Source: Basidiobolus meristosporus CBS 931.73
Lineage: Eukaryota > Basidiobolomycota > Basidiobolomycetes > Basidiobolales > Basidiobolaceae
DNA length: 64,000 bases
Assembly: GCA_002104905.1 (NCBI GenBank)
Contig: MCFE01000004.1
Location: 216,067-280,066 of the forward strand
Reading direction: 5' to 3'
Of this stretch, positions 1-11,020 are shown piece after piece. Every line of letters begins with the position of its first letter. Position 1 is the stretch's first letter. The translations under genes and the position numbers were made by a program. Under the pieces are notes generated by a model, which had not been told where the DNA came from, made no database searches, and worked only from the letters and a program-made list of their open reading frames with translations.

Positions 1-86
1 AGCGTATATTGAAGGGAATGGATTTCTAGTTCGAACCATATAGGTGACCCATTTGTCATACTATGATAACGTAAAACCAATTTCAA

Positions 87-542
87 ATGTTCAGAGCCCG
101 TCTTGCGTTGTTCTTTGGAAGCACAAGTCCATATTCACTGGTATATCGAATGTCATCAAACAGCGCACCCACCACCTCTCAAAAGCTAGCCCAAGCTCAA
201 GAGGAGTACGACAGTCTCGCCGGGAAGCTAGCCAAGAAGATAGGCACTCATGCGCCAAGTGAGGTGATTGAGCGCCTCGAAATCGATCTTGCAATTGCTC
301 GTCAAAAAGTCAAAAGATTCCAGCTTTTACACGACAGCGAGAACACGGGGGACAAAGAGCAGAAGCCTGGTACTATGAGCCCTAGGAACTTCTTGGTAGC
401 TAGTCTAAGTGGGGAGATATCTCCTGAAATGGTCAAAAACATACACGACAAGATTCCCGATGCCAAGATAACCCCCACCTACAGCAACCTCAAGGACATT
501 GCCCAAGGGTTATCTCAAGAGCTCAAAGGAAACAAACCCTAG
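87..542 (+). CDS. small protein of unknown function (151 or 130 aa)
   Basis: Unrecognised open frame ending in TAG at 540-542. Two starts are possible. The ATG at 87 gives an Arg-containing, acid-free leader (MFRARLALFFGS...) that could be a mitochondrial presequence. The ATG at 150 (MSSNSAPTT) gives a 130-residue hydrophilic protein. The middle is helical and charged (QEEYDSLAGKLAKKIG, then EVIERLEIDLAIARQKVKRF), so a short coiled coil is likely. A Pro-rich turn is followed by a second helical part ending KGNKP. I see no catalytic motif or membrane segment. It reads in the same direction as the resolvase gene 230 bp downstream. It could also be the last exon of a gene beginning left of the window. 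Confidence 0.45.
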   Translation: MFRARLALFFGSTSPYSLVYRMSSNSAPTTSQKLAQAQEEYDSLAGKLAKKIGTHAPSEVIERLEIDLAIARQKVKRFQLLHDSENTGDKEQKPGTMSPRNFLVASLSGEISPEMVKNIHDKIPDAKITPTYSNLKDIAQGLSQELKGNKP

Positions 543-772
543 GTTAACAGCAGCCCAGTCTGTGAAATTGTCCCCATACATACAATAAAGCGTCAGCCAT
601 GCTTACATGATAATTCAATTCAGACATTCTGATCGAGCGAGTGAGAATGCCAATTGCGCTTGATCCAACAATATTAGTTAATCTGAATTCCAGCTGTCCA
701 GCATGACAAAAAATTTCCACACATCAGGGAATAGACGTTAGCAGTTGCGGTTGAGTGTCTTGTATTTTGATA

Positions 773-2402
773 ATGCTCCGGAGGAAGTTACGAGACCTGT
801 TATTACCTACGACACGGTACAGTTGACTATTTTCCCTCTTCAATTCTATTCATCTCTGAGAATGGTTGAGTGATGAATACGGAGCTTGTTCATTTTGTTC
901 ATTTAAACTATTGTACTCATGATCATTTCAGAGTAGGTGGCTCTCCATGGATTCGAGCTCTATCTAATACTCGACCACAAAGGAATGATGAGAATGAGCG
1001 AGGTCTCGATTTATTCAAATTATCCGAGAAGCTGAGCAGCTATTTAAATCCACAGGACTCGGTTCCTGTGGATGTGCAAGCAGCCTGGTTAGATTCCACA
1101 TCTGATGAAGCCGCGCAGAATACAGAGGAGTTTCACCAAGCGGAGGTCACTACTAAGGAAGTAAAGCCCAACGCTAATGAGAACACTGATACAGACATAG
1201 TAGCTGCCGAACCTGCTCGAAACACACCTCAAACGCCACAGACAGATGACAAGTTGAGCGAACCACCTACAACCTATAAAGAGAGCAAGCATAGGCAAAC
1301 TCTTTATAAAAAAGTACTGCAATTAGAAGAACTAGAGTTAGCTATAGAGCGGGTGAATAGAATCAAGTCCACGACCGACACAACTCATTCCGAGCTCTCA
1401 ACAACAACTCACGACTATTCAGAATTAGGGACTGTCGCAACTTTAAAGGAATTCTACACAGAAGTGATGGAGTTGATGGCTATCGAGAGAACACCAGCCA
1501 AAAACAGTCCAAGGCTATCGCCATTTGCTGATGTGAAGGTGGATGAGCTCCAAGGCAGTGCCGGCAAATCGGCTGATCCAGTGGTCATCAGAGCATTTCT
1601 TGATTCTTTAAACCTTGTTGCGCTGAAAGAGAGATGCCGTTCTTACGGCATAAGCACGTGCGGTAACAAGATAGACATTATCAAGCGGATCGAGAAATTC
1701 CTATTTGACTTTGGCGGTGAGCGGAAGCCGATCCCCAAGAGTATTATTTCCATTGACATCGGATATCGTAACCTTGCTTATGTGCACATCGACTCAACCT
1801 TACAAATCCTCGACTGGCAACGGATCAACCTAAACGTACCTGACTCATATCACCCGATAGAGTATGCCAGGGTTGTCAATGAATTCGTAGAGACATTGTC
1901 CAACCGGGGCGTAAGCGATTTCATCCTAGAAAGGCAGAGCCTGCGGCACAGCTCTTCATCCTTGTTCGAGGCAGTGGTCCGATCTAACCTGGTAGAGGCG
2001 CTGATTATAGGGTCATTGCACGGTCGGGGCTACAATATTTTCTCCATCAATCCCATCACCATCAGCAGTTACCTCAAGTCTGAAAGGGGTTCTAAACTGC
2101 TCCATAATGCCGGCGTTGTTTACAACGAGCGCCTCAAGAAGCTGAAGCTGATGGCGCCTTCCCTGTCAGGATCACAATACAACTCCAAGCGTTACCTGGC
2201 CAAGAAATCCAATCACATCGGGGTTGTTAAGCATTTGCTTAAAACCAAGCAAGTCATCCAATGCCCGGCTCATCTCGAAGATATGTACTTGCGCGAGAGC
2301 AAGAAAGACGATCTGGCGGACTGTCTTATTCAATCCGTAGTGTGGTATGAGTGGCAGCACACAAGGCTTCAGGATCTCTACAATCAAATTTTGGATGTCT
2401 AG
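773..2402 (+). CDS. mitochondrial Holliday-junction resolvase, Cce1/Ydc2 family, with SAP domain
   Basis: Predicted to resolve four-way DNA junctions during mitochondrial DNA recombination and segregation. The catalytic half begins at 1737 with SIDIGYRNLAYVHIDS, the RNase H-fold first strand with its metal-binding Asp. It continues through FILERQSLRHSSSSLFEAVV (conserved Glu) and ends with KKDDLADCLIQSVVWYEW, which carries the paired catalytic Asp residues. Just before it is a SAP DNA-binding helix pair (FLDSLNLVALKERCRSYGIS). Residues between the start and SAP are acidic and Thr-rich, probably disordered. I propose join(773..816, 932..2402), 504 aa: the first exon (MLRRKLRDLLLPTT) is a strong mitochondrial leader, and a GT-AG intron of 115 nt restores the frame. 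The alternative is an unspliced start at 870, which gives an unconvincing leader. Family assignment is firm; the first exon is inferred. Confidence 0.85.
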
Positions 2403-2683
2403 CTGTCCTCATTTCTATCCTTCACATTGATTATTCCTCTTTAGAACAGGTGTACATTTAATCCATTAAAAAGCGTTCTGTTGACTTTGACTGCAAAAGT
2501 ATATTGATGGTATTGGGTTAAGGGGTGCGATGTGCGATGTGGGATGTGGTTGGATTTGTACAACAGTTGTGGTAACTTGCTTGATAATCTGATCATTTAT
2601 CTACAACCACAATCGGCCAATGTTGAGATGTGCTGCAATATATATACGCTTCGATGCTGGCAATAAACTGTCAAAGAACCGAG

Positions 2684-3536
2684 ATGACTGTAACTGGTAG
2701 GTCTACCATTTGAATTACATGCGAGTTCTTTGCACTAATCATTCGCTCTAGCCAAGCCTATTATTCTCTACAGCAACAGCAGCTGCCCCTATGTACAGAG
2801 GGCTCTTATCGCCCTCTACGAGTGTGATCTGGATCACGAGGCAGTGGAAATTCCTTTACCAAACAAGCCAGACTGGTACCTCGAATTGAATCCTGAGGGA
2901 AAAGTACCCGCACTCAAATATGGTGACGATATACTGGTGGAGTCCTTGGTAATTGCCGAGTTTTTCTCTGACCTTGCCGGCGGAAAGTAAGTACGCGTCC
3001 ACCACTGGCTATTCGCAATTACTCACAGCCTCTGGCAGGTTGCTGCCCAAAGACCCATTGAAAAAGGCACAGGCACGCTACTTGATTGAGTTTTTCGGTG
3101 CCAAATTCTTGCCCTTGTATTACTCCATCCTTGGTAATACAGATACCGAAAAAGCTAAGCTTCTCGAACAGCAATTCGTTGAGAATCTGAAGAGGGTAAG
3201 TCTTTGAATTGTAGAGAAAGCTGCTTTGTTTATTCCGTCGACTCAACCTCTTTTGCTCCGTAGCTCAACAAGTTGCTATCGGCCCAATCTACCGAGGGAC
3301 CTTTTTACTTTGGCGAGGAGTTTAGTTTGGTTGAAGCAGCAGTTGCACCTTTCCTGAGCAGATTCACCCCTATGGCTAAAATTGGGGGTATCCAAATCCC
3401 CAAGATTCCTGAGCTTCAGCGTTACCATCAGTGGTCCGATGCTGTCGGACAAAGGGAGTCGTTCATAAAAAGTTCCCTTTCCTCACAAGAGCTTTACGAG
3501 AGCTGCGAGGCACTTGCTCTTAAATACAGAGGCTGA
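2684..3536 (+). CDS. omega-like glutathione S-transferase
   Basis: Join(2684..2696, 2752..2986, 3039..3195, 3264..3536), 225 aa, the usual GST size. All introns are GT-AG and keep the frame; the first has a good branch site (cactaat near 2732). The protein opens MTVTAKPIILYSNSSCPYVQ. The thioredoxin-fold strand is followed by SxCPYVQR, so the active residue is a Cys as in omega/thiol-transferase types rather than Ser or Tyr. The G-site signatures follow: NPEGKVPAL (cis-Pro) and ESLVIAEFF (Glu-Ser contact with glutathione). The C-terminal helical domain contains FYFGEEFSLVEAAVAPFLSR, the N-capping box region. Likely role: glutathione-dependent thiol reduction or dehydroascorbate reduction in the cytosol. 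The exact substrate cannot be read from the sequence. Confidence 0.9.
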
Positions 3537-3956
3537 TTCCTGTTTAAAAAAGCCCAATAAAAACATCGCATTCACAAGCTGAATTAAAATGAGGTCTGCT
3601 ATTAGTGAGCGAAGAGTTCAGTTACTACTAAATTAAAGAGCGTTCTACTGCTTTGTTCCCTGAGTGAACCCAGGTTAAATAGCGGCCCATAGAGGGTTTA
3701 TCGCAGAGTATGGCCAAGTCCATGAATGCTCCACATTCTCTAACAACCACCAGTCCTTGAATACTCCACACGCCGTTGGCTGATGGATCGTTGGTGGCCA
3801 ATCAATGTTGGACCCGGGTCCACCAGATCTTTTTCCAATTCGACAACAGCGCACTAAGAGTAGGGATAAAGGATTTGTCATTGTATACTTGGCACTCCTT
3901 TCTCTCTTAGTGTGCAGACGTGGTAATTGGCGCCGGTCTTTACTAACAATTTAACA
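3537..3956. other. spacer: GST 3' end and RPL11 promoter
   Basis: A polyadenylation-like AATAAA (in ccaataaaaaca) lies about 17 bp after the GST stop. The remainder is the upstream region of the RPL11 gene, pyrimidine-rich close to the start (ctttctctcttag around 3898-3910). No coding support. Confidence 0.5.
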
Positions 3957-4584
3957 ATGGTGGGTGTTGTCATTGGAGTAGCGATTAGAGCCTAGCATAT
4001 GCATCCTTCGTCGGAATCTTCCCATCCATTCATAACTAAGTCTGTTCTCTATTTAGTCCGCCGAAGCTCCCTCTACCAACCCCATGCGCGAGTTGCGCAT
4101 CGAGAAACTTGTTCTCAACATTTGCGTTGGTGAGTCTGGTGATAGACTTACCAGAGCCGCCAAGGTGTTGGAACAATTGACTGGTCAAACCCCTGTCTAC
4201 TCCAAGGCTCGTTACACCGTCCGTTCCTTCAGCATTCGTCGTAATGAAAAGATCGCTGTTCACTGCACTGTCCGTGGCCCCAAGGCTGAGGAGATTTTGG
4301 AGCGCGGTTTGAAGGTCAAGGAATACGAACTCAAGAAGTCCAACTTCTCCGCCACCGGCAACTTCGGTTTCGGTATCCAGGAACACATTGATTTGGGTAT
4401 CAAGTACGATCCTTCCATCGGTATTTACGGTATGGACTTCTTCGTTGTTTTGGGTCGCCCTGGTTTCCGTGTTGCTCGCAGAAAGAGATGCCAATCCAAG
4501 GTTGGTTTCTCCCACCGCGTCACCAAGGAGGAGACCATGAAGTGGTTCAAGCAAAAGTACGATGGTATTATCTTGAACAAATAA
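3957..4584 (+). CDS. RPL11: 60S ribosomal protein L11 (uL5)
   Basis: Component of the large-subunit central protuberance that binds 5S rRNA together with uL18. Join(3957..3959, 4057..4584), 176 aa. The first exon is only the start codon; the 97-nt intron opens GTGGGT and closes TTTAG, and exon 2 resumes [20 protein letters not shown]. The whole uL5 body is conserved: [76 protein letters not shown] and the basic C-terminal RRKRCQ segment. An intron directly after ATG is common in fungal ribosomal protein genes. Two AATAAA-like signals follow the stop at about 4628-4640. Codon choice is more biased than in the neighbours, as expected for a highly expressed gene. Confidence 0.97.
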
Positions 4585-4779
4585 GTTCGTTCTTGTCCTT
4601 CTCGCACACCATCTCATTGTTTCAATCAATAAAAAATAAATGGCCATTGAAAACTCGAGAATGAACCTCCATTGGATACTCCGATTTATCCTTTTTGACT
4701 GACAAAACAAAAACAATGAATTGGGCCAAGTGACTGAGCCCACGCTCGTGTTAGAACCCTCCCCTCTTGAATACCGGAT

Positions 4780-6289
4780 ATGACCGTCGAAAAGGTACAC
4801 AACTCCAAATTGGCCCGAGACTTGGCACAACTTGGCTATTCGGAAGTAGAAAAGCTTACGGAGGAAGTCCTTTATACTGCAAGCGTTGTACGAACAGAGC
4901 TCATTCAATGGTTGCTACAAAAGTAAATTCCCTGCTTCTATGCCACTGCTAGCTCCTTTCTTTTTAACAAAGCAACACTAGATTTGAACCCAAGTATCCT
5001 GAGCTTTTGAGAGAGTTAGAGAGTGAAGGCCAAGGGGAAGGTAAAACATCGAGGCACCACGGCTATGTTGCACCATTTACAAACAATTTGCCAGCTCTAG
5101 CTTCAGTTTTGGACGCATTTGGGTTTGCTGAATACGAGCAGGCTATCGAGTTCGTGGAGGTGCGAGTGAATTTCGTAACACATCAACTTCTATTGATGCT
5201 CAAACTTTACTCATTTGACTCAGGCTCGATCCACCTCGAGGGTGCAGTATAACCTTTTCTGCGAGCTGACAACAGCAGCATTAAACGCTCTAGCTCTAAA
5301 CAGCTCACCCGTCGATGGCGAAGGGTAATTCCGGCATGTTTTGTTTTCTGAAAACACTCCTTGCTAATAGTGGGATTCACTTTCTTAGTGGCTCTACAGA
5401 GCTAGACCTGGCTATTGAGAACGGAAGCAACTTTTTGGATATGATTGTCGATGGCGAGCTAAATTCTGTATTGGTGTCTAAACATTCAGTTTTTCCAGAA
5501 GGATCAGCTCTGATGGACATTATAAAATTGAACGCTTCTCAATCGTATGGCTCCTTACTAAAAGGCTAAACCCAAGTGGCCTCTATTGACCTTATGATTG
5601 ATTTCTATTAGAGACGATTCCTTCGACTCTGTTGATGAACTCATACAAGAGCAATCAAGAACACTGCAAGAGCTAAAAGCGCAGCTGTCAGAATTGGAGG
5701 TAAGTCGGGTACACCATATATTGAGAGTCTAACTAACATCACCCCCTCGGTAAGAACATCAAACCCGAACAACCCGAGGCTTTCGAAAGAGAATCCACTA
5801 TGCACCTAGCTTCGGTTGCTCAAAAGCTGACAGATACCCTCAAAAAGTTCGACGACATCTATGTCAACGAGATATATCCGTGGGTTGAGGCGTTCACGCA
5901 AAACCTTCCTCCCCAGGAAAAAACCGCAGGTTCGATCCTCACCTTGCTCTAGTTCGGCTAGAAAGCCCATCTGATCATGTTTATAGATTTCGGAAGTGCG
6001 CTGCTCGCTCTTGACGAGCGGACGACAAAGATTAATGAGGTGAGTGTTGGATTCTCGGGTGACTCTTATTCCGCACATCTAACCTACTGCTCTTCAGCTT
6101 CTCCATAATTACAACACAATCAAGCATTCTCACTCACAGCTGGCCGAGTATTGGAGTAAGCACGTAGAAATTAACGACCGTCTGCTCAAACAAGAACTTG
6201 GGACCAAGAGGTTGGCTGAAATGGAACGAATCAACACCACGTTGAGAAAAGCCCTGGAGAGAAGAGGACTTGCAACCACATCTACGTGA
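4780..6289 (+). CDS. coiled-coil protein, possible augmin subunit HAUS7-like
   Basis: Eight exons joined by frame continuity: 4780..4922, 4982..5159, 5224..5324, 5389..5544, 5612..5699, 5755..5929, 5987..6039, 6098..6289. They total 1086 nt, or 361 aa. The N-terminus (LARDLAQLGYSEVEKLTEEV, then RTELIQWLLQKFEPKYPELL) resembles the calponin-homology-like head of HAUS7/HAUS6, where a short helix precedes an 'ELIxWL' segment. The middle and C-terminus are long amphipathic helices, and the C-terminal part ends in a basic helix (LRKALERRGLATTST). Augmin recruits gamma-tubulin to existing spindle microtubules. Length matches HAUS7 (about 360-370 aa). The name is a resemblance call, not a motif-level identification; another coiled-coil spindle or kinetochore protein is possible. 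Intron 5 uses an unusual TAAG acceptor, and the acceptor of intron 3 (5388 versus 5370) is ambiguous. Confidence 0.5.
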
Positions 6290-6522
6290 CACATTGATTA
6301 GGACAAGCGTTGACTAATACACATAATATATATAAATACATCTTGTTGAAACTATCTTATCATTCGTGTTGATCATGACGATGAATCCCCCTAGACCGAG
6401 AATTAGTGCTACTGAGGTCATTCATGGCAATTAAAAATTAAGGCGGCCCGGCTCTTCAAAACCAAGTCAATTCGACTGGCGAGATAACTATTGGTGAACA
6501 GTACCGTTCTTTCCATAACAGA

Positions 6523-7387
6523 ATGAATCAACCGGTGCAAGAGGGCGCACTTTCTCTATCCTCCCTTTCTCTCACCCATGTCCAATTCGCTTCCGGGGAT
6601 AAAGTTGCATATTTGCTGGCTTACGTCACCTTAACTCCTTTGGCAATCTTAATCTCCTATGTAACGGTGATCGGGTCTAGAAGGGAATTTGGAGCAATAT
6701 TCATGCTGTTGGGTCAATTATGCTGTGAGGGCTTGAACTTTGTTCTCAAGAAGACTATACGACAAGATCGCCCAACAGGTATGCTTCTTTTCAAGTTGGT
6801 TATTCACAGTCAAAGCTACGGCAGGTGGTATTCAACTGACCGGCAAAAATAGATCATCTCGGCACCGGTTACGGGATGCCCTCTAGCCACGCTCAATTCA
6901 TGTCTTTTTGGGGGGTATACCTGTGCCTGTATATTTACCGGAAGTAAGTGGTTTTCAACACTCCGGCTTGAATTGCTATTGATTGTCACAACAGAATTCA
7001 CTTTGAGCATAATATTTGGAAGATTGTCTGTGGTCTGTTTGCCTTGATAGTATCATTTACGGTTTCGTATTCACGGTAAAGTGACCGAATATTCGCCTCC
7101 TCTTCAACTGTTTATTAAGACTTCACATTACTAGCATTCACCTAAACTACCATACAAAGGCTCAGGTGGTGGTTGGAAATATCGTGGGTTGTTTATTTGC
7201 CATTGGCTGGTTCATTCTGTTCGAGATCAATCTCCGTTCAGCTGGCCTTTATGACCGTCTGTCTTCTTTGAAAATTTGCCAATACGCCTACTTCAAGGAT
7301 TCGACACACATAGATAACGTGGTGAAATTCGAATATGACAACTGCGTTAAGGCTAGAGGCATCAAAAATGCCAAAAAGTCCCAGTAG
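6523..7387 (+). CDS. CWH8: dolichyldiphosphatase (DOLPP1/Cwh8)
   Basis: Endoplasmic-reticulum PAP2-family phosphatase that converts dolichyl diphosphate to dolichyl phosphate so the lipid carrier of N-glycosylation is recycled. Join(6523..6778, 6853..6943, 6995..7075, 7135..7387), 226 aa, close to the human enzyme. The three phosphatase signature parts are present: KKTIRQDRPT (motif 1, interrupted by intron 1), GYGMPSSHAQFMSF (motif 2, PSSH) and SYSRIHLNYHT (motif 3, SRx5H), which is itself split by an intron after SYS. Several hydrophobic segments are visible (LLAYVTLTPLAILISYVTVI; IVCGLFALIVSFTVS; VVVGNIVGCLFAIGWFILF), consistent with a multi-pass membrane protein. It ends close to the convergent Ski8 gene. 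Confidence 0.93.
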
Positions 7388-7576
7388 TATGCAGTTCATT
7401 AAGAGTCTTTTATTATATCGGGTAAAGTCTATTCAAAACACTCCATAATAAAATGAAATATTTTGTCCTCAACGAACCAAGCGGCCTATTCACCAGAAAT
7501 TCATCAATAACGAGCTGTACCAGGACACAAAGAGGGAGAGTTAAGCCTACCTTGTATCCGTCGAATGCAAGAGAAC

Positions 7577-9056
7577 CTAAGATGATGCAGCAGCAGAATA
7601 CCAGCGGACCGATTTGTCTTCAGAGGCCGAGACAATTTTGTTACCTTCCTCATTCCATGCAACACCCCATACTTGATCAGTATGATGCTCCATTGTGTCA
7701 ACACATTGTCTAGCACCTAGATCCCAAATTTTCACTTTCTTATCACTAGACCTGAAATTCGAAATAAACTTTAGGCGAGTTGATCGGATCAAGACTTCAA
7801 ATATAATGTACCCTGAGACTATATGAACCCCATCAGTGCTGGCAGCAACGCTCAGAACCCAAGAGGCATGGCCGGACAACGAAGCAAAGATATTGCCATG
7901 TCGGCTTCACAAAGAGTTAAGGATTGCTGGCTTTAAGGTCAACAATAAGGCATTCTGGATTACTTAAAGGATACACATCATATATATTGATTCTCTTGTC
8001 GTCAGAACCGGAGACCAACATGGAGGAATCCTGGGTAAATGCAATTGAACGTACTGTCATCGCATGTCCTGAGCACGGTGTATTAGTTGTAAACCAAGTG
8101 ACCACGAAACTGAATATATATTACCAGCCAACGAATGAAGTAGTTTTCCTGTTTCAACATCGAAAACATGAATGCTTCCATTTTCAGACCCACATGCAAC
8201 ATACTCTCCACTAGGACTCTAGTTTCGAGTTAAGGATACCAGGCAGAATACAAAAAACAAGTGGGATTAAACAATGCTCGAAAAAAGATACATATGCCAC
8301 GCACATCGCAAATTTCCCGCGTGTTTCCAAAGTGGCTACTTTCTCCTCGGAATCGACAGACCAGATATTAATGTTGCCGGCGTGGCTGCCAGCAGCAATC
8401 TGTTTTCCAGAAGGCGAGAATTTTGCCGACCAAGCCTCGACTAATACGATCGAAGCATCAGATTCCGTTTAGTCGTTCAAACGTAGTCTTCAAAACTAAC
8501 CAGGTCCGGCATTGATGCTCTTAAACAAGTTTCCGTTGTCTAGATCCCAAAGCTTGATTTGATTGTCCAGAGAGGTAGATACCGCATCTAAGCGAATAAT
8601 CAGTCACTACGTTCGTTGTATGAACGTGAACTCCATAACTTACATTGACCAGTTGAGTCAATGTCCACTGATACGACACCAAGGAGATGGCCCGAGAAAG
8701 CATGAGTCAGCTCGCCCGTATTTCCGTCCCTATGATTTTGGAAATGTAGTTAGGTTACAAACAATCCTTCAAATCAATAACGATTGATCAAATATCCTTC
8801 TACCAGCATTTCACGGTATTATCCACAGAACCTGTCACGATGCGATTTGTACCTTTCCCCCAAGCCACAGACCAGATCCCATCTTCATGAGCTATGGAAT
8901 TAGAGTATCAATATTGCCATTGCAAAACAAGCTAGCTACACTGGGATTTACCATCGTCCTTAGCAAGTGTACATGAATAAAGTATAGCCTTCACGAGATA
9001 GGGTTATTTCGAGATTCTTGTTGGAGTTCGAAGGATCAAGCATAAATGCTTACCAT
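7577..9056 (-). CDS. SKI8: WD40 protein Ski8/WDR61 (Rec14)
   Basis: Scaffold WD40 propeller of the Ski complex, which feeds mRNA to the cytoplasmic exosome. In some fungi the same protein also acts with Spo11 in meiotic recombination, and in animals with PAF1. The gene runs from ATG 9056-9054 to TAG 7579-7577 through about ten exons. Exon 1 is the ATG alone, then 8988..8952, 8891..8804, 8729..8644, 8587..8501, from 8440, and so on; the last exon starts [20 protein letters not shown]. Repeats can be read in order: [90 protein letters not shown] and [17 protein letters not shown], with the family's characteristic ending [11 protein letters not shown]. Two introns end in AAG rather than YAG. It lies tail-to-tail with the dolichyldiphosphatase gene and shares an upstream region with beta-tubulin. 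Confidence 0.92.
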
Positions 9057-9661
9057 TGCAGGTCAGTCAAGTATGTTTAGATAAACACTGGCTAGAGCGG
9101 TTCGAGAATTGTGCTTAAACCAATATTTCGGTGAAGCCGCGCATATACGCACATATACGCATATATAGAAATGCCTATTCTTACCAATGAAATGATTGTA
9201 CCGATAAGCGTATGAAAATTATCGGACAGTCGGGATCAACAAAAAATTTCCATCAAAATCAACAGTCGTAAATGTGACATAGGGGGTTGGATTCATACAT
9301 GATGAAATGTAAATCTTCTCATTGAATAGCTAGACTGTGGTTGTGCGCGAAGAGCGTTCCATCCCTCTCATGCGTATGCGTAATGTGAACCCGAAGCCAA
9401 TCAAGTAGTATGGTGGATTCTGAAAATGGTTGGAACAAGTTGACCATGTTGATTGGTGAATTTACCATTAAATAATGAAGGAGATTCACAAGTAAATATT
9501 TCTATGTATCTGTACAGTGATATACTGATTACCTACCCCCTCCCCAATTTACAATGTCACATACCCATTAATGCCTCGGTTCGTAAGCGCAAATAAACGT
9601 CACTAGATAAGTACAGGTAGTTTCCCACTTGCCTCTTTACCATCCAACTCAATTCCAAAGT
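9057..9661. promoter_or_regulatory. divergent promoter region SKI8 / beta-tubulin
   Basis: 605 bp between two divergent starts. It holds AT-rich sequence and a short imperfect purine/pyrimidine alternation (acgcacatatacgcatata, about 9146-9164). I see no clear TATA or known operator. Confidence 0.45.
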
Positions 9662-11020
9662 ATGAGAGAAATCCTTCAACTTCAAGCTGGTCAATGTGGT
9701 AACCAAATTGGTTACAAATTCTGGGAGACCATCTCTTCTGAGCACGGTATCGATGGCTCCGGTACTTACAACGGGGATACTGATGCCCAACTTGAAAGAA
9801 TCAATGTGTACTACAACGAGGCCGCCGCAGGAAAGTATGTGCCTCGTGCGGTGTTGGTCGACTTGGAGCCTGGTACTATGGACAACATCCGCGCCTCTCC
9901 TCTAGGTCAGCTTTTCCGCCCCGACAATATGGTCTTCGGACAAAGTGGTGCTGGCAATAACTGGGCCAAGGGTCACTATACTGAAGGAGCCGAGTTGGTG
10001 GACTCCGTTCTCGATGTTGTTCGCAAAGAGGCTGAGAACTGTGACTGCCTTCAAGGTTTCCAAATCACCCACTCGCTTGGTGGAGGAACTGGCTCTGGGT
10101 TAGGAACGCTTCTTATTTCTAAGATTCGGGAGGAATATCCTGATCGAATGATGTGCACTTTCTCAGTTGTCCCCTCTCCCAAGGTCTCGGATACAGTTGT
10201 TGAGCCATACAATGCCACACTATCCGTTCACCAACTGGTTGAAAACTCCGACATGACTTTCTGTATTGATAATGAGGCATTGTACGATATCTGCTTCCGT
10301 ACATTGAAGTTATCCAACCCATCATACGGTGACCTGAATCACCTTGTATCTTCTGTCATGAGCGGTACCACCACCTCACTCCGCTTCCCTGGCCAGTTGA
10401 ACTCTGACTTGAGAAAGACTGCCGTGAACATGGTTCCTTTCCCTCGCCTCCATTTCTTCATGGTCGGATTTGCCCCCTTGACCTCCCGTGGCTCCCAGGA
10501 TTTCCGTGCATTGTCGGTTGCTGAGCTTTCTCAACAAATGTTTGACTCCAAGAACATGATGGCGGCCTCCGATCCCCGTCACGGCCGCTACCTTACCTGC
10601 GCTGCCATGTTCCGTGGCCGCATGTCGATGAAGGAAGTGGATGAGCAGATGGTTAATGTTCAGTTGAAGAATTCGAGCTATTTCGTTGAATGGATTCCCA
10701 ACAACATCAAGACCTCTCTCTGCGATATCCCACCCACCAATCTTAAGATGGCAGTGACTTTCCTTGGAAACTCCACCGCCATTCAAGAGTTATTCAAACG
10801 TGTCAACGAGCAATTCACCGCCATGTTCCGACGCAAGGCCTTCTTGCATTGGTACACTGGAGAAGGCATGGATGAAATGGAATTCACCGAAGCCGAGTCC
10901 AACATGAACGATTTGGTTTCCGAATACCAACAATACCAAGATGCCACTGTTGAGGATGAACTCGAATATGAAGAGGAGGGTGCTCTGGAAGAAGAGTATG
11001 CCGCTGAAGAAGAATACTAG
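9662..11020 (+). CDS. TUB2: beta-tubulin, intronless, with altered benzimidazole-site residues
   Basis: Forms the alpha/beta dimer of microtubules. The start is the ATG at 9662 ([20 protein letters not shown]), the universal MREI autoregulatory start; an in-frame ATG at 9629 is upstream leader. 452 aa. GTP-binding [10 protein letters not shown] (140-149), the T7/M-loop region and a highly acidic tail ending [10 protein letters not shown] are all present. No introns, although most neighbours and most fungal beta-tubulin genes have several. Counting from MREI, residue 6 is Gln (His in most fungi), residue 198 is Met (VENSDMTF; normally Glu), 200 is Phe, 167 is Phe, and 253 is Thr (normally Leu). 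Positions 6, 198 and 200 are known benzimidazole-resistance sites in fungi. The small divergences suggest either a lineage-specific protein or a second beta isotype. Function as tubulin is certain; drug response is inference. Confidence 0.97.
   Translation: MREILQLQAGQCGNQIGYKFWETISSEHGIDGSGTYNGDTDAQLERINVYYNEAAAGKYVPRAVLVDLEPGTMDNIRASPLGQLFRPDNMVFGQSGAGNNWAKGHYTEGAELVDSVLDVVRKEAENCDCLQGFQITHSLGGGTGSGLGTLLISKIREEYPDRMMCTFSVVPSPKVSDTVVEPYNATLSVHQLVENSDMTFCIDNEALYDICFRTLKLSNPSYGDLNHLVSSVMSGTTTSLRFPGQLNSDLRKTAVNMVPFPRLHFFMVGFAPLTSRGSQDFRALSVAELSQQMFDSKNMMAASDPRHGRYLTCAAMFRGRMSMKEVDEQMVNVQLKNSSYFVEWIPNNIKTSLCDIPPTNLKMAVTFLGNSTAIQELFKRVNEQFTAMFRRKAFLHWYTGEGMDEMEFTEAESNMNDLVSEYQQYQDATVEDELEYEEEGALEEEYAAEEEY

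Noticed and set aside
4036-4908. 290-codon minus-strand frame opposite RPL11
   Set aside because: Exact antisense of the RPL11 coding exon; the apparent openness comes from the strong codon bias of the real gene.
9629-9661. upstream in-frame Met for beta-tubulin (11 extra residues)
   Set aside because: Beta-tubulins begin MREI; the extra residues would disrupt the conserved N-terminus.
10376-10786. 136-codon minus-strand frame in beta-tubulin
   Set aside because: Shadow of the tubulin gene.
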